From positions 1 through 36,075 of the IMG/VR virus record IMGVR_UViG_3300027969_000015: a stretch of 36,075 bases of DNA. One strand, given 5' to 3'. A program made the position numbers and the translations under genes. Shown piece by piece: positions 14,976 through 22,551 of this stretch. The DNA comes from a virus. Numbering within the stretch: position 1 is the stretch's first letter; each line of letters opens with the position of its first letter. A model generated the notes under the pieces. The model did not search any database and was not told the origin of the DNA. It saw only the letters and a list, made by a program, of their open reading frames with translations.

Positions 14976-15554
14976 TGTTATGTCCGTAACGTCCATTCCG
15001 ATCTGGACGCGGGAGCGTGCGGCCTCAAGCGCGTCAATGACACTTATGCGGTCATCACGCACGCTAACGTCAATCTTGTCGCCGTACACCTTGGGATGCA
15101 ACTTGGCAGCAACCCACTTTCGTGCGTCCACTTGCAGGCGCTTCTGCGCTACCCAGGCGCTGATCTCCACGCCTTGTAGATGCTCAGGGATCGGCGCGTC
15201 AGCCAGTTCGATAATCTCCTCTGCCATCCGCGACGCTCGAGTCTTCTTCGCCGTCTCATAGGCTTCGCTTAGTGCTGGATCGGCGTCTATCAGCCGCTGC
15301 GCGTGCGAGTAGCTGATGCCTGGCTCTTTGATTGCCGTTGTCAGCGACGCGCCTGCACCTATTTTGTCAAATATTCCATGCCAAATTTCTTTGCCGTATT
15401 CTGTTGGTCGCCCCGCGCCTGGTCGGTTCACGCGCGTAGCTCGCTCAATATTTCGTGCGGCTTCGCCGCCTTCCGTCGATACGAATGCACTGCCAATTGC
15501 TTTTTTCGCAGCACGTTGTGCTGTTTTTGCTTCCGATTGCCCTACAAATGCCAT
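14949..15554 (-). CDS. terS: Terminase small subunit
   Basis: 201 residues from the ATG at 15554, chosen because GGAAGG sits 7 nt upstream and the gene then starts 4 nt after the previous stop. A longer reading to 15653 would overlap the previous gene by 95 nt. A basic N-terminus is followed by GAGRPTEYGKEI and a helix-turn-helix-like segment (GASLTTAIKEPGISYSHAQRLIDADPALSEAYETAKK), then EIIELAD and RLQVDARKWVAAKLHPKVYGDKIDV. The last stretch is a frequent signature of small terminase subunits of this type. The subunit recognises the packaging site in phage DNA and activates the large subunit. Separation from the large subunit gene by 416 bp is unusual. Confidence 0.82.
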   Translation of the reverse strand: MAFVGQSEAKTAQRAAKKAIGSAFVSTEGGEAARNIERATRVNRPGAGRPTEYGKEIWHGIFDKIGAGASLTTAIKEPGISYSHAQRLIDADPALSEAYETAKKTRASRMAEEIIELADAPIPEHLQGVEISAWVAQKRLQVDARKWVAAKLHPKVYGDKIDVSVRDDRISVIDALEAARSRVQIGMDVTDITPKLSTGSK

Positions 15555-15558
15555 TGCG

Positions 15559-16212
15559 TTACCTTCCACGTTTGCCGCCTTGCGCGTGTACTTCCGCTTC
15601 TGCGGTGTCAAAGAGTTTGGTTCCTCTGAATGGTTTGCTGATGTCAATGTCATTTTTCATGTCCTCAAAGCCGCTGGATCCTGTCGCCTCCACTGGAACC
15701 ATTGTCGTACCAGGCAATGCTGCCTTGATTCCACGCACCTGGCTCAGTGTTGGCCCGTTCATTACCGTTTCCAATTCTGCAAGTGTCCAGATTGACCGTG
15801 CGCCTGGCTCTTTACGAAATTGCTCATACCAAGTCGCCATTGTCCTATCCCTGACAACGACTAGCAAGCTGCCGTCCTGCATCCTATGCTCCATGCAATC
15901 GATTTTAGGCATCCTTTCTAGCCCTACCCCTTCAGCCCACTTGGTTAACGCCTTGTAGGCCGCCACAAGCCCTTTGCTGGCCCTCTCTAACCTTTCCTCA
16001 TCCCGCGCCTGCACCGCTTCCGCAATCCGTTCCCGCTGCGCGGCAAACTTGCGCCGAAATTCTGCGTCCACCAATCCGATCACGCGGTCTATTCCATAAA
16101 CCCGTTCATGCTCTAACTTTGCCAGTTCAACCTCAACCGCCAACGCCTGATTCCAAACCTTGAACGGGTCGGATGGATAAACGTCAGTCTCCAACAATTT
16201 CTTTGATGCCAT
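15559..16212 (-). CDS. Hypothetical protein upstream of small terminase
   Basis: 217 residues, not recognised. The N-terminal half is helical and charged (VELAKLEHERVYGIDRVIGLVDAEFRRKFAAQRERIAEAVQARDEERLERASKGLVAAYKALTKW, continuous helix in appearance). The second half has WYEQFRKEPGARSIWTLAELETVMNGP and a basic end (AQGGKRGR). The ATG at 16212 has AAGGATTAGAG upstream. It lies between the repeat-rich block and terS with a 4-nt gap to terS, so a role in packaging or replication initiation is possible by position. The repeat block ends 15 nt before its start codon. Confidence 0.7.
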   Translation of the reverse strand: MASKKLLETDVYPSDPFKVWNQALAVEVELAKLEHERVYGIDRVIGLVDAEFRRKFAAQRERIAEAVQARDEERLERASKGLVAAYKALTKWAEGVGLERMPKIDCMEHRMQDGSLLVVVRDRTMATWYEQFRKEPGARSIWTLAELETVMNGPTLSQVRGIKAALPGTTMVPVEATGSSGFEDMKNDIDISKPFRGTKLFDTAEAEVHAQGGKRGR

Positions 16213-16276
16213 CTCTAATCCTTTCCATAGCCGACTTCATCTGATAGCCAACTTCCAAAATCGCGAGATAGCCGAC

Positions 16277-16321
16277 TAGCCGACTTCATATTGCATTAAG
16301 CAATATTATGCAAGTCGGCTA
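16277..16321. repeat. Long imperfect inverted repeat (cruciform/hairpin)
   Basis: Outer arms TAGCCGACTT (16277-16286) and AAGTCGGCTA (16312-16321) match over 10 bp. Inner arms ATATTGC (16288-16294) and GCAATAT (16300-16306) match over 7 bp around an ATTAA loop, with a small asymmetric bulge between. There is no T-run on either side, so it is not a typical terminator. Confidence 0.8.
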
Positions 16322-16350
16322 TCCGACCACCTATTTCTGGCCGACTTCAC

Positions 16351-16372
16351 CATAGCCAGCTTGCCATGTTTT
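16351..16372 (+). repeat. 22-bp direct repeat, copy 1
   Basis: Starts CATAGCCAGCTTGCC and is exactly repeated at 16405-16426, 54 bp away. Each copy is followed within about 20 bp by a reverse AAGTCGGCTAT copy, so the two units are built alike. Confidence 0.85.
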
Positions 16373-16404
16373 TACAAGTCGGCTATGTTTTCCAAACAAT
16401 AGTA

Positions 16405-16426
16405 CATAGCCAGCTTGCCATGTTTT
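16405..16426 (+). repeat. 22-bp direct repeat, copy 2
   Basis: Exact copy of 16351-16372. It is followed directly by an ATAGCCAACTTCA copy and the reverse AAGTCGGCTAT copy at 16442-16452, whose last base is also the last base of the primase-helicase stop codon. Confidence 0.85.
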
Positions 16427-16451
16427 AATAGCCAACTTCATAAGTCGGCTA

Positions 16452-18521
16452 TCAGGATGAGGCCACAAACGGCTCATCTTTGTCCTTATCGGGGTAAATA
16501 ACCCAGCAGTATTCCGCTACATCCGTCTTGTGGTAACCCACCAACTCCTTGGCAAACATCGACTTCTTGCCCTTGTAAAAGTCCGTGTTGATGCTGCTGC
16601 TGTCACCCTTCAGCTTCACAAACTCGTCCTTCCACTCGTTCACAGTCACCGTCTTATGGCGCTGGTCACCCACATTTGTCATATGCCCATTCTTTTCTAA
16701 CGCCTTGTGGATAGCGTTTAAAGCGATTTGCTGGTTCTCTTGCAGCTTGCGTGGTTTGTCTTGGCGGTTGACTGCTTGCTGCTGCATTTCCTGCTGGATT
16801 GCCTCGTCACTGGCCCTGACCGCCAGACTGATCTGGGCTTCGCTGATGCCTAACTGGCTGCCCTGAATCTCCACCTTCACCATCTCAAAGCCAATCTTCA
16901 GACCGTCCTGGCCGTCCTTCTGCTTGCTGATCGTGAGAATTCCTGATCCCGCTATCGGGCTGGACGGGTTGGGAGTTGCGTCAACCTTCATCAGCTCCAG
17001 TTGGGTGTCAACGGCTCCCAGCAGGCTTGAGTGCCCACGCAAACCCTTGGTGGCATCCTTTCCGCTGTGATGCAACACCATCATGGCACATCCCAGCATC
17101 CGCTGAATCCGTCCCGCGTTATGGATAAACGCTCCCATGTCTTCGCTGTTGTTCTCGTTGCCACCGCCAAACGCCCTAGCTAACGTGTCAATCTGCACCA
17201 GTTCAAACTGGACGCCTGTCTTCTCCACCAGATCCTTGATCGAGGCCACCAGCAAATCAAAGTCATCCGCGCTGGATCTCATGTTTATCGCGGCCCTGAT
17301 GACGTAGATTTCTGCGCCGGCCTGAGTGCGGTTGTGCATCTTGCAGGCTTTGATGCGTGCGCCGATGCCGCCAAAGCCTTCCCCGCAGATGTACAGGACT
17401 GCACCGGCAGCTTGCACCTCCCGCCCCATCCACGCCCTGCCCGTTGCCACCGCCTCCGCAATGTCCAGCGCAACAAATGACTTGTAACTGCCTGGCGGCC
17501 CATACAAAGCGCAAAACGCACGCTTCGGCAGGACGTTGTCTATCAGCCACTCAACCGGCTCGTCCTCAATGTCATCCCAAGATTCAATGTTGAGCAGTTG
17601 CCGCGGGACTAGGATGGGAGGCTCTTCCTCGGGTAACGCTGCCACTTCCTCTACCGTTTCCCGTGGAACAATCCAATCAGGTGTCACAACCTGGTCTATG
17701 CTGGTGATAACCGGCAGCGCCTTGGCAAGTTCGGCTAACTTGGCGCGGTCACCGCCATCCGCTACCCACTCGTAGGCGTCATCCCCGAGTTCCGGTAAGT
17801 TAAAATCTAGCACTCGGATTGCTTTAGCCACCGGCAGCAGAGCCTGGACTACGCGCTTGGCGTACTTCCAGCCTGGTGCATCGCAGTCCGGAACCACTAT
17901 CACTACCGCGTTGGTGAAGTATTGGGTGATGTCTTCCGGCCAGTGGCTTGCACCAGCATGGGACGTAGTGGCAATGGCTCCAATGCTGACCAGGGCGTCG
18001 GCTGCCTTCTCGCCTTCCACTAGGTATATAGCGCGGCCAGCTTCCCTTGCGTTGATGAGTTCCGGCAGGCGGTAAGGCACTATCCGCGCCCCTGTCATGC
18101 TGCCCTTGCGGTTCCCAGCGGCATCCACCTTGTGCAAAGAGTACGTCTTACCCTTCTCGGTGTTGGTCTTGAACCGGCGCTTTACGAACAGCGTCTCGCC
18201 TTGCTCATCCTTGTACTCCCACTCGTTCTCCAACTGCGGCATGGTCATCAATTCACCTTTGATTAACTGGAGAGAATACTCTTGGCGCTGTAACGCTGGC
18301 AATAAGTTGCGTTCCCTGACAGCGTCAAATACTGAGTGCTGGTCGCACCCACCATGACAGTGGAATAAGAGTTTGCCATTGTCTTCCTTGATGCTGAGAC
18401 TCGGATTCTTGTCGCCGTTGCCGCGTCCGTGGCCTGCCACAGGGCAACTCGCAAGCCAGTTCCCGTTCACTTGCTTGGCGTTCCCTAGGGCTTTGGCTAT
18501 GTGTTCTGTTGAGTCTTGCAT
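16452..18521 (-). CDS. Primase-helicase (zinc/Toprim domain plus RepA/KaiC-like ATPase)
   Basis: 689 residues from the ATG at 18521, preferred over one 36 nt upstream because AGAGGTGG lies before it. The N-terminal zinc site of CHC2 type has C26, H31, C55 and C59 (CPVAGH ... FHCHGGC). A Toprim domain follows with VEGEKAADAL (E169) and the acidic VVPDCDAPG (D212, D214). The C-terminal ATPase has Walker A GPPGSYKS at 341-348, Walker B LVQIDTLAR (D445) and a sensor-like MMVLHHSGKD at about 481-489. It primes and unwinds DNA at the fork; the polymerase must come from the host, since none is encoded. The start overlaps the methyltransferase gene by 25 nt. The repeat cluster lies directly at its 3' end. 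Confidence 0.9.
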   Translation of the reverse strand: MQDSTEHIAKALGNAKQVNGNWLASCPVAGHGRGNGDKNPSLSIKEDNGKLLFHCHGGCDQHSVFDAVRERNLLPALQRQEYSLQLIKGELMTMPQLENEWEYKDEQGETLFVKRRFKTNTEKGKTYSLHKVDAAGNRKGSMTGARIVPYRLPELINAREAGRAIYLVEGEKAADALVSIGAIATTSHAGASHWPEDITQYFTNAVVIVVPDCDAPGWKYAKRVVQALLPVAKAIRVLDFNLPELGDDAYEWVADGGDRAKLAELAKALPVITSIDQVVTPDWIVPRETVEEVAALPEEEPPILVPRQLLNIESWDDIEDEPVEWLIDNVLPKRAFCALYGPPGSYKSFVALDIAEAVATGRAWMGREVQAAGAVLYICGEGFGGIGARIKACKMHNRTQAGAEIYVIRAAINMRSSADDFDLLVASIKDLVEKTGVQFELVQIDTLARAFGGGNENNSEDMGAFIHNAGRIQRMLGCAMMVLHHSGKDATKGLRGHSSLLGAVDTQLELMKVDATPNPSSPIAGSGILTISKQKDGQDGLKIGFEMVKVEIQGSQLGISEAQISLAVRASDEAIQQEMQQQAVNRQDKPRKLQENQQIALNAIHKALEKNGHMTNVGDQRHKTVTVNEWKDEFVKLKGDSSSINTDFYKGKKSMFAKELVGYHKTDVAEYCWVIYPDKDKDEPFVASS

Positions 18522-19789
18522 ATCGCGTCCACCTCTTGAATTCTTTTGCCGATCCATGCCATCACAGGCACAGCCATTGAGTTGCCTAACGCTTTGTACC
18601 TTGGCCCGTCAGGGGTTGCCTTGCCTTTGGGTTGGATGTCGGTGTAGCGGTCTGGGAAACCTTGCAGGCGCTCACACTCCACGGGAGTCAAACGGCGTAC
18701 TGCCATTGCTTGTAGCGCCATGTATCCAGCCGCAGCGTAATCAATGCTGTTGCTGAACCCGCCTGATGTTTTTCGGGAAAGCATTGTTCCAGCTACATCA
18801 TGAGTTGCCACCGCCATCGGATTCTTGGCTCCCAATGTCTGAGTCATGTCCACATCAGTCTGTGGGTTTGACATCTGACCGCTGAATGCAATGGGTTGCA
18901 ATATCGCCGTACCTTCTTGATGCATTTCTGGATTGCTTGCAGATGCATCTAAAGTCTTCGATGCATGGGCATCAGTGACATGAATATCATCTTTTAATGC
19001 GCCTTTACCCGGCGAGATGTTGTAAGCAATCGGTTGCATTGGCACGAGTATTGCGCCATCGCCATCGCCATCGCCATCGCTTGACGGCCCTTTATGGTCA
19101 CGCGCTTTGAGTGCTGGGCTAATCTCTGAGTGCAACACTGCAACCATTGCTTCAGCCTCTACTCTGTCATTCCCTGTGCGGCTGAAAGGAGCGCCTGATG
19201 CAATGCTGGCGGCAAAACTTTTCCCCTTTTCTCGGCTCGGCGCAGGATGCCCTTGCAAGCTGTAGCGCTCAAAAAGTACCGCTGCGGCAGGTCGCCAATC
19301 TCCAAGGTATCCGACAACGAACACACGTTTGCGTCGCTGTGCCACTCCGAAATACTGAGCGTCAAGCACCCTGTATGCGAACCCATACCCGCACTCTGCC
19401 AACCCTCCGAGGAGGGAACCAAAGTCCCGTCCTCCATTGCTGGACAAAACGCCGGGGACGTTCTCCCAAACCAACCAGTTGGGGCGATATCGTTGAGCAA
19501 TGGCAAGGTAGACAAGCATGAGGTTGCCACGCGGGTCATCCAATCCTTTTCTGAGTCCTGCGACTGAGAAAGACTGGCATGGTGTTCCTCCGACGAAAAC
19601 ATTGACATCTGCATTAGGCCACTCCTTAAATTTAGTCATGTCGCCCAAGTTGGGCACGTTTGGGTAATGGTGCTGTAGCACCTTGCAAGGAAACGGCTCA
19701 ATCTCCGAATACGCCACCGATTCCCATCCCAATGGATGCCAGGCGACACTTGCCGCCTCAATCCCACTGCAAACTGATAGAAATTTCAT
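18497..19789 (-). CDS. C5-cytosine DNA methyltransferase
   Basis: 430 residues with all landmark motifs in order. SAM-binding motif I is CSGIEAASVAWHPLGWESV with the following EIEP. The catalytic motif IV is GGTPCQSFSVAG with C71. WENVPG contains E109 (motif VI), QRRKRVFVVG at 151-160 is motif VIII, RRLTPVECERLQGFPDRY is motif IX and YKALGNSMAVPVM is motif X. The target-recognition region between VIII and IX is long and low in complexity, with an SSDGDGDGDGA stretch from a hexanucleotide repeat. No cognate restriction endonuclease gene lies nearby, so it is an orphan enzyme probably protecting phage DNA from host restriction. A strong terminator precedes it, and no good ribosome binding site is seen. 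Confidence 0.93.
   Translation of the reverse strand: MKFLSVCSGIEAASVAWHPLGWESVAYSEIEPFPCKVLQHHYPNVPNLGDMTKFKEWPNADVNVFVGGTPCQSFSVAGLRKGLDDPRGNLMLVYLAIAQRYRPNWLVWENVPGVLSSNGGRDFGSLLGGLAECGYGFAYRVLDAQYFGVAQRRKRVFVVGYLGDWRPAAAVLFERYSLQGHPAPSREKGKSFAASIASGAPFSRTGNDRVEAEAMVAVLHSEISPALKARDHKGPSSDGDGDGDGAILVPMQPIAYNISPGKGALKDDIHVTDAHASKTLDASASNPEMHQEGTAILQPIAFSGQMSNPQTDVDMTQTLGAKNPMAVATHDVAGTMLSRKTSGGFSNSIDYAAAGYMALQAMAVRRLTPVECERLQGFPDRYTDIQPKGKATPDGPRYKALGNSMAVPVMAWIGKRIQEVDAICKTQQNT
19055..19078 (+). repeat. Hexanucleotide repeat (GCCATC)x4 inside the methyltransferase gene
   Basis: Four perfect tandem copies encode the Asp-Gly run in the variable region of the methyltransferase. Length changes would stay in frame and alter only the linker, so it is unlikely to be an on/off switch. 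Confidence 0.85.
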
Positions 19790-19808
19790 ACTTGTACTTT
19801 TTTAGAGG

Positions 19809-19840
19809 AAAAAAAAGCCGGTGGAGATCAACCCACCGGC
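19809..19840 (-). terminator. Rho-independent terminator between SSB-like and methyltransferase genes
   Basis: Minus strand: an 8-bp perfect stem GCCGGTGG / CCACCGGC around an 8-nt loop is followed immediately by eight T residues. It lies 15 nt after the stop of the SSB-like gene and about 20 nt before the methyltransferase ATG. It should strongly reduce read-through into the methyltransferase and primase-helicase genes unless there is antitermination or a further promoter. Confidence 0.88.
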
Positions 19841-19854
19841 CACCAGACTACTGG

Positions 19855-20433
19855 TTAGAAAAACTCTTCGTCATCCATAACGGGTGCAGGCGCAGGCTTT
19901 GCCGCCTTGCGTACAGGCGCTGGTGCTGGCTCCGGCTCAACAAACTCACCGCCGTCCGCATCCATGCCTAAGGGTCGCGCAACCCAACTTACCAGCTTGA
20001 AGTTCGGCACTCGCGTGTTGCCCTTGCCAACCTTCTCGGCGGTAGAGTTAACGTACTCGATGACGGGCAGCTTGCCATCGCTGATACCAGCAGCCTTCGC
20101 GGCCTCAGAGTAGATTTTCTCAAATCCTTTACACGGCCCGTAAGCGTTGGCGCTCCAATCGACCAGGCCAAGTTCCTTTGAGTACAGCGTCACCACAAAC
20201 CCGCGCTTGTACCCCTCGCCTGGCGACTGAGACTTAGCGCCCAGAGTCTCATCCGGCTGCCAATCACGCATTCCTGCGGCAATCATCAGCCAGCCGGTCT
20301 GCACCGAGTCCAGATCCATAACGACTTTTTTAAGTTGGATTTCCTCACCGTCGCGGTTAGTCCAAGCGTTAGCCTGGGGAGCAAAGCGGATGTAAGAGTT
20401 ACCTGATCCAGAGTTGTTAGATAAATTTAGCAT
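19855..20433 (-). CDS. Single-stranded DNA-binding-like protein
   Basis: 192 residues from the ATG at 20433. A single beta-rich domain (SYIRFAPQANAWTNRDGEEIQLKKVVMDLDSVQTGWLMIAAG, then GEGYKRGFVVTLYSKELG and a later NTRVPNFKLVSWVARP) is followed by a flexible Ala/Pro/Lys linker and an acidic tip DDEEFF. An acidic, aromatic-ended C-terminus is the hallmark of SSB-type proteins (E. coli SSB, T7 gp2.5), which use it to recruit partners. Position next to the DUF2800 nuclease gene and upstream of primase-helicase fits. The domain itself is one I have seen in similar phage operons, not a classical OB-fold motif, so the call rests partly on the tail and context. Confidence 0.72.
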   Translation of the reverse strand: MLNLSNNSGSGNSYIRFAPQANAWTNRDGEEIQLKKVVMDLDSVQTGWLMIAAGMRDWQPDETLGAKSQSPGEGYKRGFVVTLYSKELGLVDWSANAYGPCKGFEKIYSEAAKAAGISDGKLPVIEYVNSTAEKVGKGNTRVPNFKLVSWVARPLGMDADGGEFVEPEPAPAPVRKAAKPAPAPVMDDEEFF

Positions 20434-20468
20434 TTCAGTTTCCAAAAGTTACAGGCTTGCGCCCAATG

Positions 20469-21521
20469 TTAGATGGCAGAGGATTCCACCATCTTTGCCA
20501 GAGTCAGTCCACTTGAGACCTTCTCTGTCAAATCGTCGAGCAAATGCTTGTCTGCCTTGCCCAGTAATTTCTCAGCTTGCGCTGGCGTGATTGGCTCATG
20601 CGTATAAAGCAGTTCAATATCTACTGGTAACCTCGCAATGACCGCATCCTTGCGCCACTTTCGGATAGCGCGTTTCGGAACCAAGTTCCAGCCTGGCACT
20701 GCACCGCCACCTTCTAGGCGGGCAAACGCCACCTTCTTAAGTTCTTCGTAGAACGCCTCCACCAGTTCGCCTTGCTCCAACCAATTAGCAATCTCATCTG
20801 CGCTTAACTCTTTCACTGGCACAGGCGGTTCCGCTGCCATTGCTTTAAGCGCAGGGCAATGCAACTTTGCCGGGCAGTACTTGCAGGCGGTGGTGGATGG
20901 GGTAGGATAGGTATCAGGGTTGTGTGCCTTCTCAATGGCAGGCATCACTACGTCTGATTCCCATGCAAGCAAATCAGCAAGCAGCATCTCGTGAGTGCGG
21001 TTAGCGCCTGTCTGCGGCTGCACAATCGTTAGCTTGATGCGCTGAAAGTCTCCCATCAACTTGATTGCGCCCAACGCATATAGCTTCATCTGACTGCTAT
21101 CAGCGTCCACATATCCGCGCCCCGTTTTCAGATCCGCAATCTCCAAGCACTGGCCCTCGTTGTCCCAAGCCACAACGTCAGCAGTACCCTGGCAATTGGC
21201 TTTCATGGTGTCAAGGATTGACAGGTGTTCTTCCACCGTGACGTTGTCGTAGTTCGCTTCCAGTTCCTTGATGGTGTCCAAGTGCAACTGCGCGAAGTCG
21301 GCGTTGTCTTGAGTGATCGTGATGCCCTCAACGATTGACCCGACATGGTTGGCCGGCACGTCACCTGATAGCCAGCAAATCTCGGCCAATGCGTGAATGG
21401 CCGTGCCAATCTGGGCGGCTTCACCTGATGGCGAGTCGGGAATTCCCTCGCAAAGCCTTACGCTTGCAGGGCAAGCCAACCAACGTGATGCGGCACTAGG
21501 TCTCAGTTTGATGCGTTCCAT
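20469..21521 (-). CDS. DUF2800 Cas4/RecB-like PD-(D/E)XK nuclease
   Basis: 350 residues. The start LRPSAASRWLACPASVRLCEG, then AAQIGTAIHALAE, is the DUF2800 pattern. The nuclease core reads GTADVVAWDNEGQCLEIADLKTG, giving D115, D130 and K132 as the PD-(D/E)XK residues. C17 together with C214, C217 and C223 (CKYCPAKLHC) forms the four-cysteine arrangement that binds a [4Fe-4S] cluster in Cas4 and AddB. A role in DNA end processing or recombination is likely, paired with the neighbouring SSB-like protein. It starts within the end of the coiled-coil gene (19-nt overlap). Confidence 0.88.
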   Translation of the reverse strand: MERIKLRPSAASRWLACPASVRLCEGIPDSPSGEAAQIGTAIHALAEICWLSGDVPANHVGSIVEGITITQDNADFAQLHLDTIKELEANYDNVTVEEHLSILDTMKANCQGTADVVAWDNEGQCLEIADLKTGRGYVDADSSQMKLYALGAIKLMGDFQRIKLTIVQPQTGANRTHEMLLADLLAWESDVVMPAIEKAHNPDTYPTPSTTACKYCPAKLHCPALKAMAAEPPVPVKELSADEIANWLEQGELVEAFYEELKKVAFARLEGGGAVPGWNLVPKRAIRKWRKDAVIARLPVDIELLYTHEPITPAQAEKLLGKADKHLLDDLTEKVSSGLTLAKMVESSAI

Positions 21522-21724
21522 TTTTCTCTTTCTCTTTCATGTTCGTTGCTGATGATTGCGTAAGCCTGCTTGCGTACTTCGTTGGTGACCGCGTGACCCA
21601 AGTCATCAGGGTCCAGCAGGCGCTTGAGCAGCACAGTCTTCTCGCGTGAGGAGTCGCGCTCCTGCTCCAACTGAGTGCCCAGCCAGATAATGTGTTCGCG
21701 CATGGTGCGTAGTTGGTCAAGCAT
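21503..21724 (-). CDS. Small coiled-coil hypothetical protein
   Basis: 73 residues from the ATG at 21724, with GGGGACTGACC upstream as ribosome binding site and only 2 nt after the previous stop. The sequence is helical and charged (LRTMREHIIWLGTQLEQERDSSREKTVLLKRLLD, then NEVRKQAYAIISNEHEREREKW), so it is probably a coiled coil. No family recognised. The gene is held in the recombination/replication operon between a PAPS-reductase-like gene and the DUF2800 nuclease gene. Confidence 0.65.
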   Translation of the reverse strand: MLDQLRTMREHIIWLGTQLEQERDSSREKTVLLKRLLDPDDLGHAVTNEVRKQAYAIISNEHEREREKWNASN

Positions 21725-21726
21725 GG

Positions 21727-22551
21727 TCAGTCCCCGCAAAAGCAGGCAATGCTTTCTTCTGCTGGATCAAACATATCGCGCTGATCAACAGCGAATGCCG
21801 CCATTTGAGCGTAGCTAGGCCGGTCGGAACGGAACACCGCACCGCTTGGCTTGGATGCCAATGCCAATGCCAATGCCTCCATCTTGGCCCACCATATAGC
21901 ACGTTCTGGTTTTTCTGCAATTAGAGATAACACCTGTGCGCCGCCCTTCAAAAAACATAAATCGCAATTTCCATGCATAGTCACGCCGTTCATGTTAGGC
22001 AGGCCAAGATCAAATGGCTGCGACTTCCAAAATGCAGAAATGTCTGACTTGGTGATGCCAGCAGTCACCAGTGGAATGCGTGACTTGTCAGCAATTTTTG
22101 CGGCTCGGCGCTGCTCGTCTGCTCTCATGCCAACCCAATCCATTGACTCGTTGTGCGCCCAGCCCAGCGACTTCAGATACTTGTGAATGCTGCGGATCTT
22201 CAGCTCCACGGTGCAGAACCTGGTAACCGGATTAGGTAGGTAATTCCGCTTGCGGATCAGCGCCTCAAACGGCTCACCATCGCGGCTGGCGGTTTCAAAC
22301 GTCACGCGCTTGAATGCTAGATCAGCGTTTTGGAACTCAACCCAATGAACCTCAACATTCCACTGCTCTGAGCAATCCTGCACAAACCGCAGAGTCGCCT
22401 CATCTTCCTTGCCGGTATTCGCAAAGCAGACAATCGCCTCCGCTGGCAAACCGCCATTGCTTTGCAGTACGCGCCAAAGCATATAGGCACTAGTGCGCCC
22501 ACCGCTAAACGATATGCACGTTGGCTCTGTGATTTTGAATGGGTCAAGCAT
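21727..22551 (-). CDS. Phosphoadenosine phosphosulfate reductase (PAPS reductase) family protein
   Basis: 274 residues. The PP-loop SGGRTS is at 16-21, followed by YMLWRVLQ and an IVCFANTGKEDEATLRFVQD segment typical of the family. The cysteines lie in RFCTVELKIR, GNCDLCFLKG (CxxC) and a C-terminal ACFCGD, resembling the Fe-S-type members and phage homologues. PP-loop enzymes adenylate a substrate. Relatives include CysH, the DNA-phosphorothioation protein DndC and tRNA thiolation enzymes, so sulfur assimilation is not certain. It shares an operon with DpdA-like, transporter and methyltransferase genes, so a nucleic-acid modification role is worth considering. It overlaps the RuvC-like gene by 8 nt. 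Confidence 0.85.
   Translation of the reverse strand: MLDPFKITEPTCISFSGGRTSAYMLWRVLQSNGGLPAEAIVCFANTGKEDEATLRFVQDCSEQWNVEVHWVEFQNADLAFKRVTFETASRDGEPFEALIRKRNYLPNPVTRFCTVELKIRSIHKYLKSLGWAHNESMDWVGMRADEQRRAAKIADKSRIPLVTAGITKSDISAFWKSQPFDLGLPNMNGVTMHGNCDLCFLKGGAQVLSLIAEKPERAIWWAKMEALALALASKPSGAVFRSDRPSYAQMAAFAVDQRDMFDPAEESIACFCGD
21856..21873 (+). repeat. Hexanucleotide repeat (TGCCAA)x3 in the PAPS-reductase-like gene
   Basis: Three perfect tandem units plus TGCC encode alternating Ala-Leu (EALALALAS). In frame; any slippage would keep the reading frame. Confidence 0.75.

Larger units (their letters stand above)
16227..16452. repeat. Dense two-orientation repeat cluster (candidate origin or iteron array)
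   Basis: The whole gap between the primase-helicase gene and the next gene is filled by copies of a short motif with core ATAGCC(G/A)(A/G)CTT(C/G). Forward copies start at 16227, 16244, 16268, 16277 (overlapping the last), 16338, 16352, 16406 and 16428. Reverse copies (AAGTCGGCTAT) are at 16312, 16376 and 16442. Forward and reverse copies pair into hairpins, and a 22-bp exact direct repeat is included. There is no coding potential. The combination of iterated motif, inverted pairs and location beside the replication helicase resembles a replication origin; alternatives are a structured RNA or a site bound by a phage regulator. Confidence 0.85.

Noticed and set aside
15555-15653. N-terminal extension of the small terminase gene
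   Set aside because: It would overlap the previous gene by 95 nt, while a strong GGAAGG site precedes the ATG at 15554.
16277-16321. Large hairpin as a rho-independent terminator of the primase-helicase gene
   Set aside because: No T-run follows on either strand, and the arms belong to a wider repeat family.
16227-16452. Repeat cluster as a CRISPR array
   Set aside because: Repeats are only about 11-13 bp, occur in both orientations, overlap each other and are unevenly spaced, with no cas genes.
19055-19078. Hexanucleotide repeat as a phase-variation switch
   Set aside because: Unit length is a multiple of three, so gain or loss would not shift the frame.
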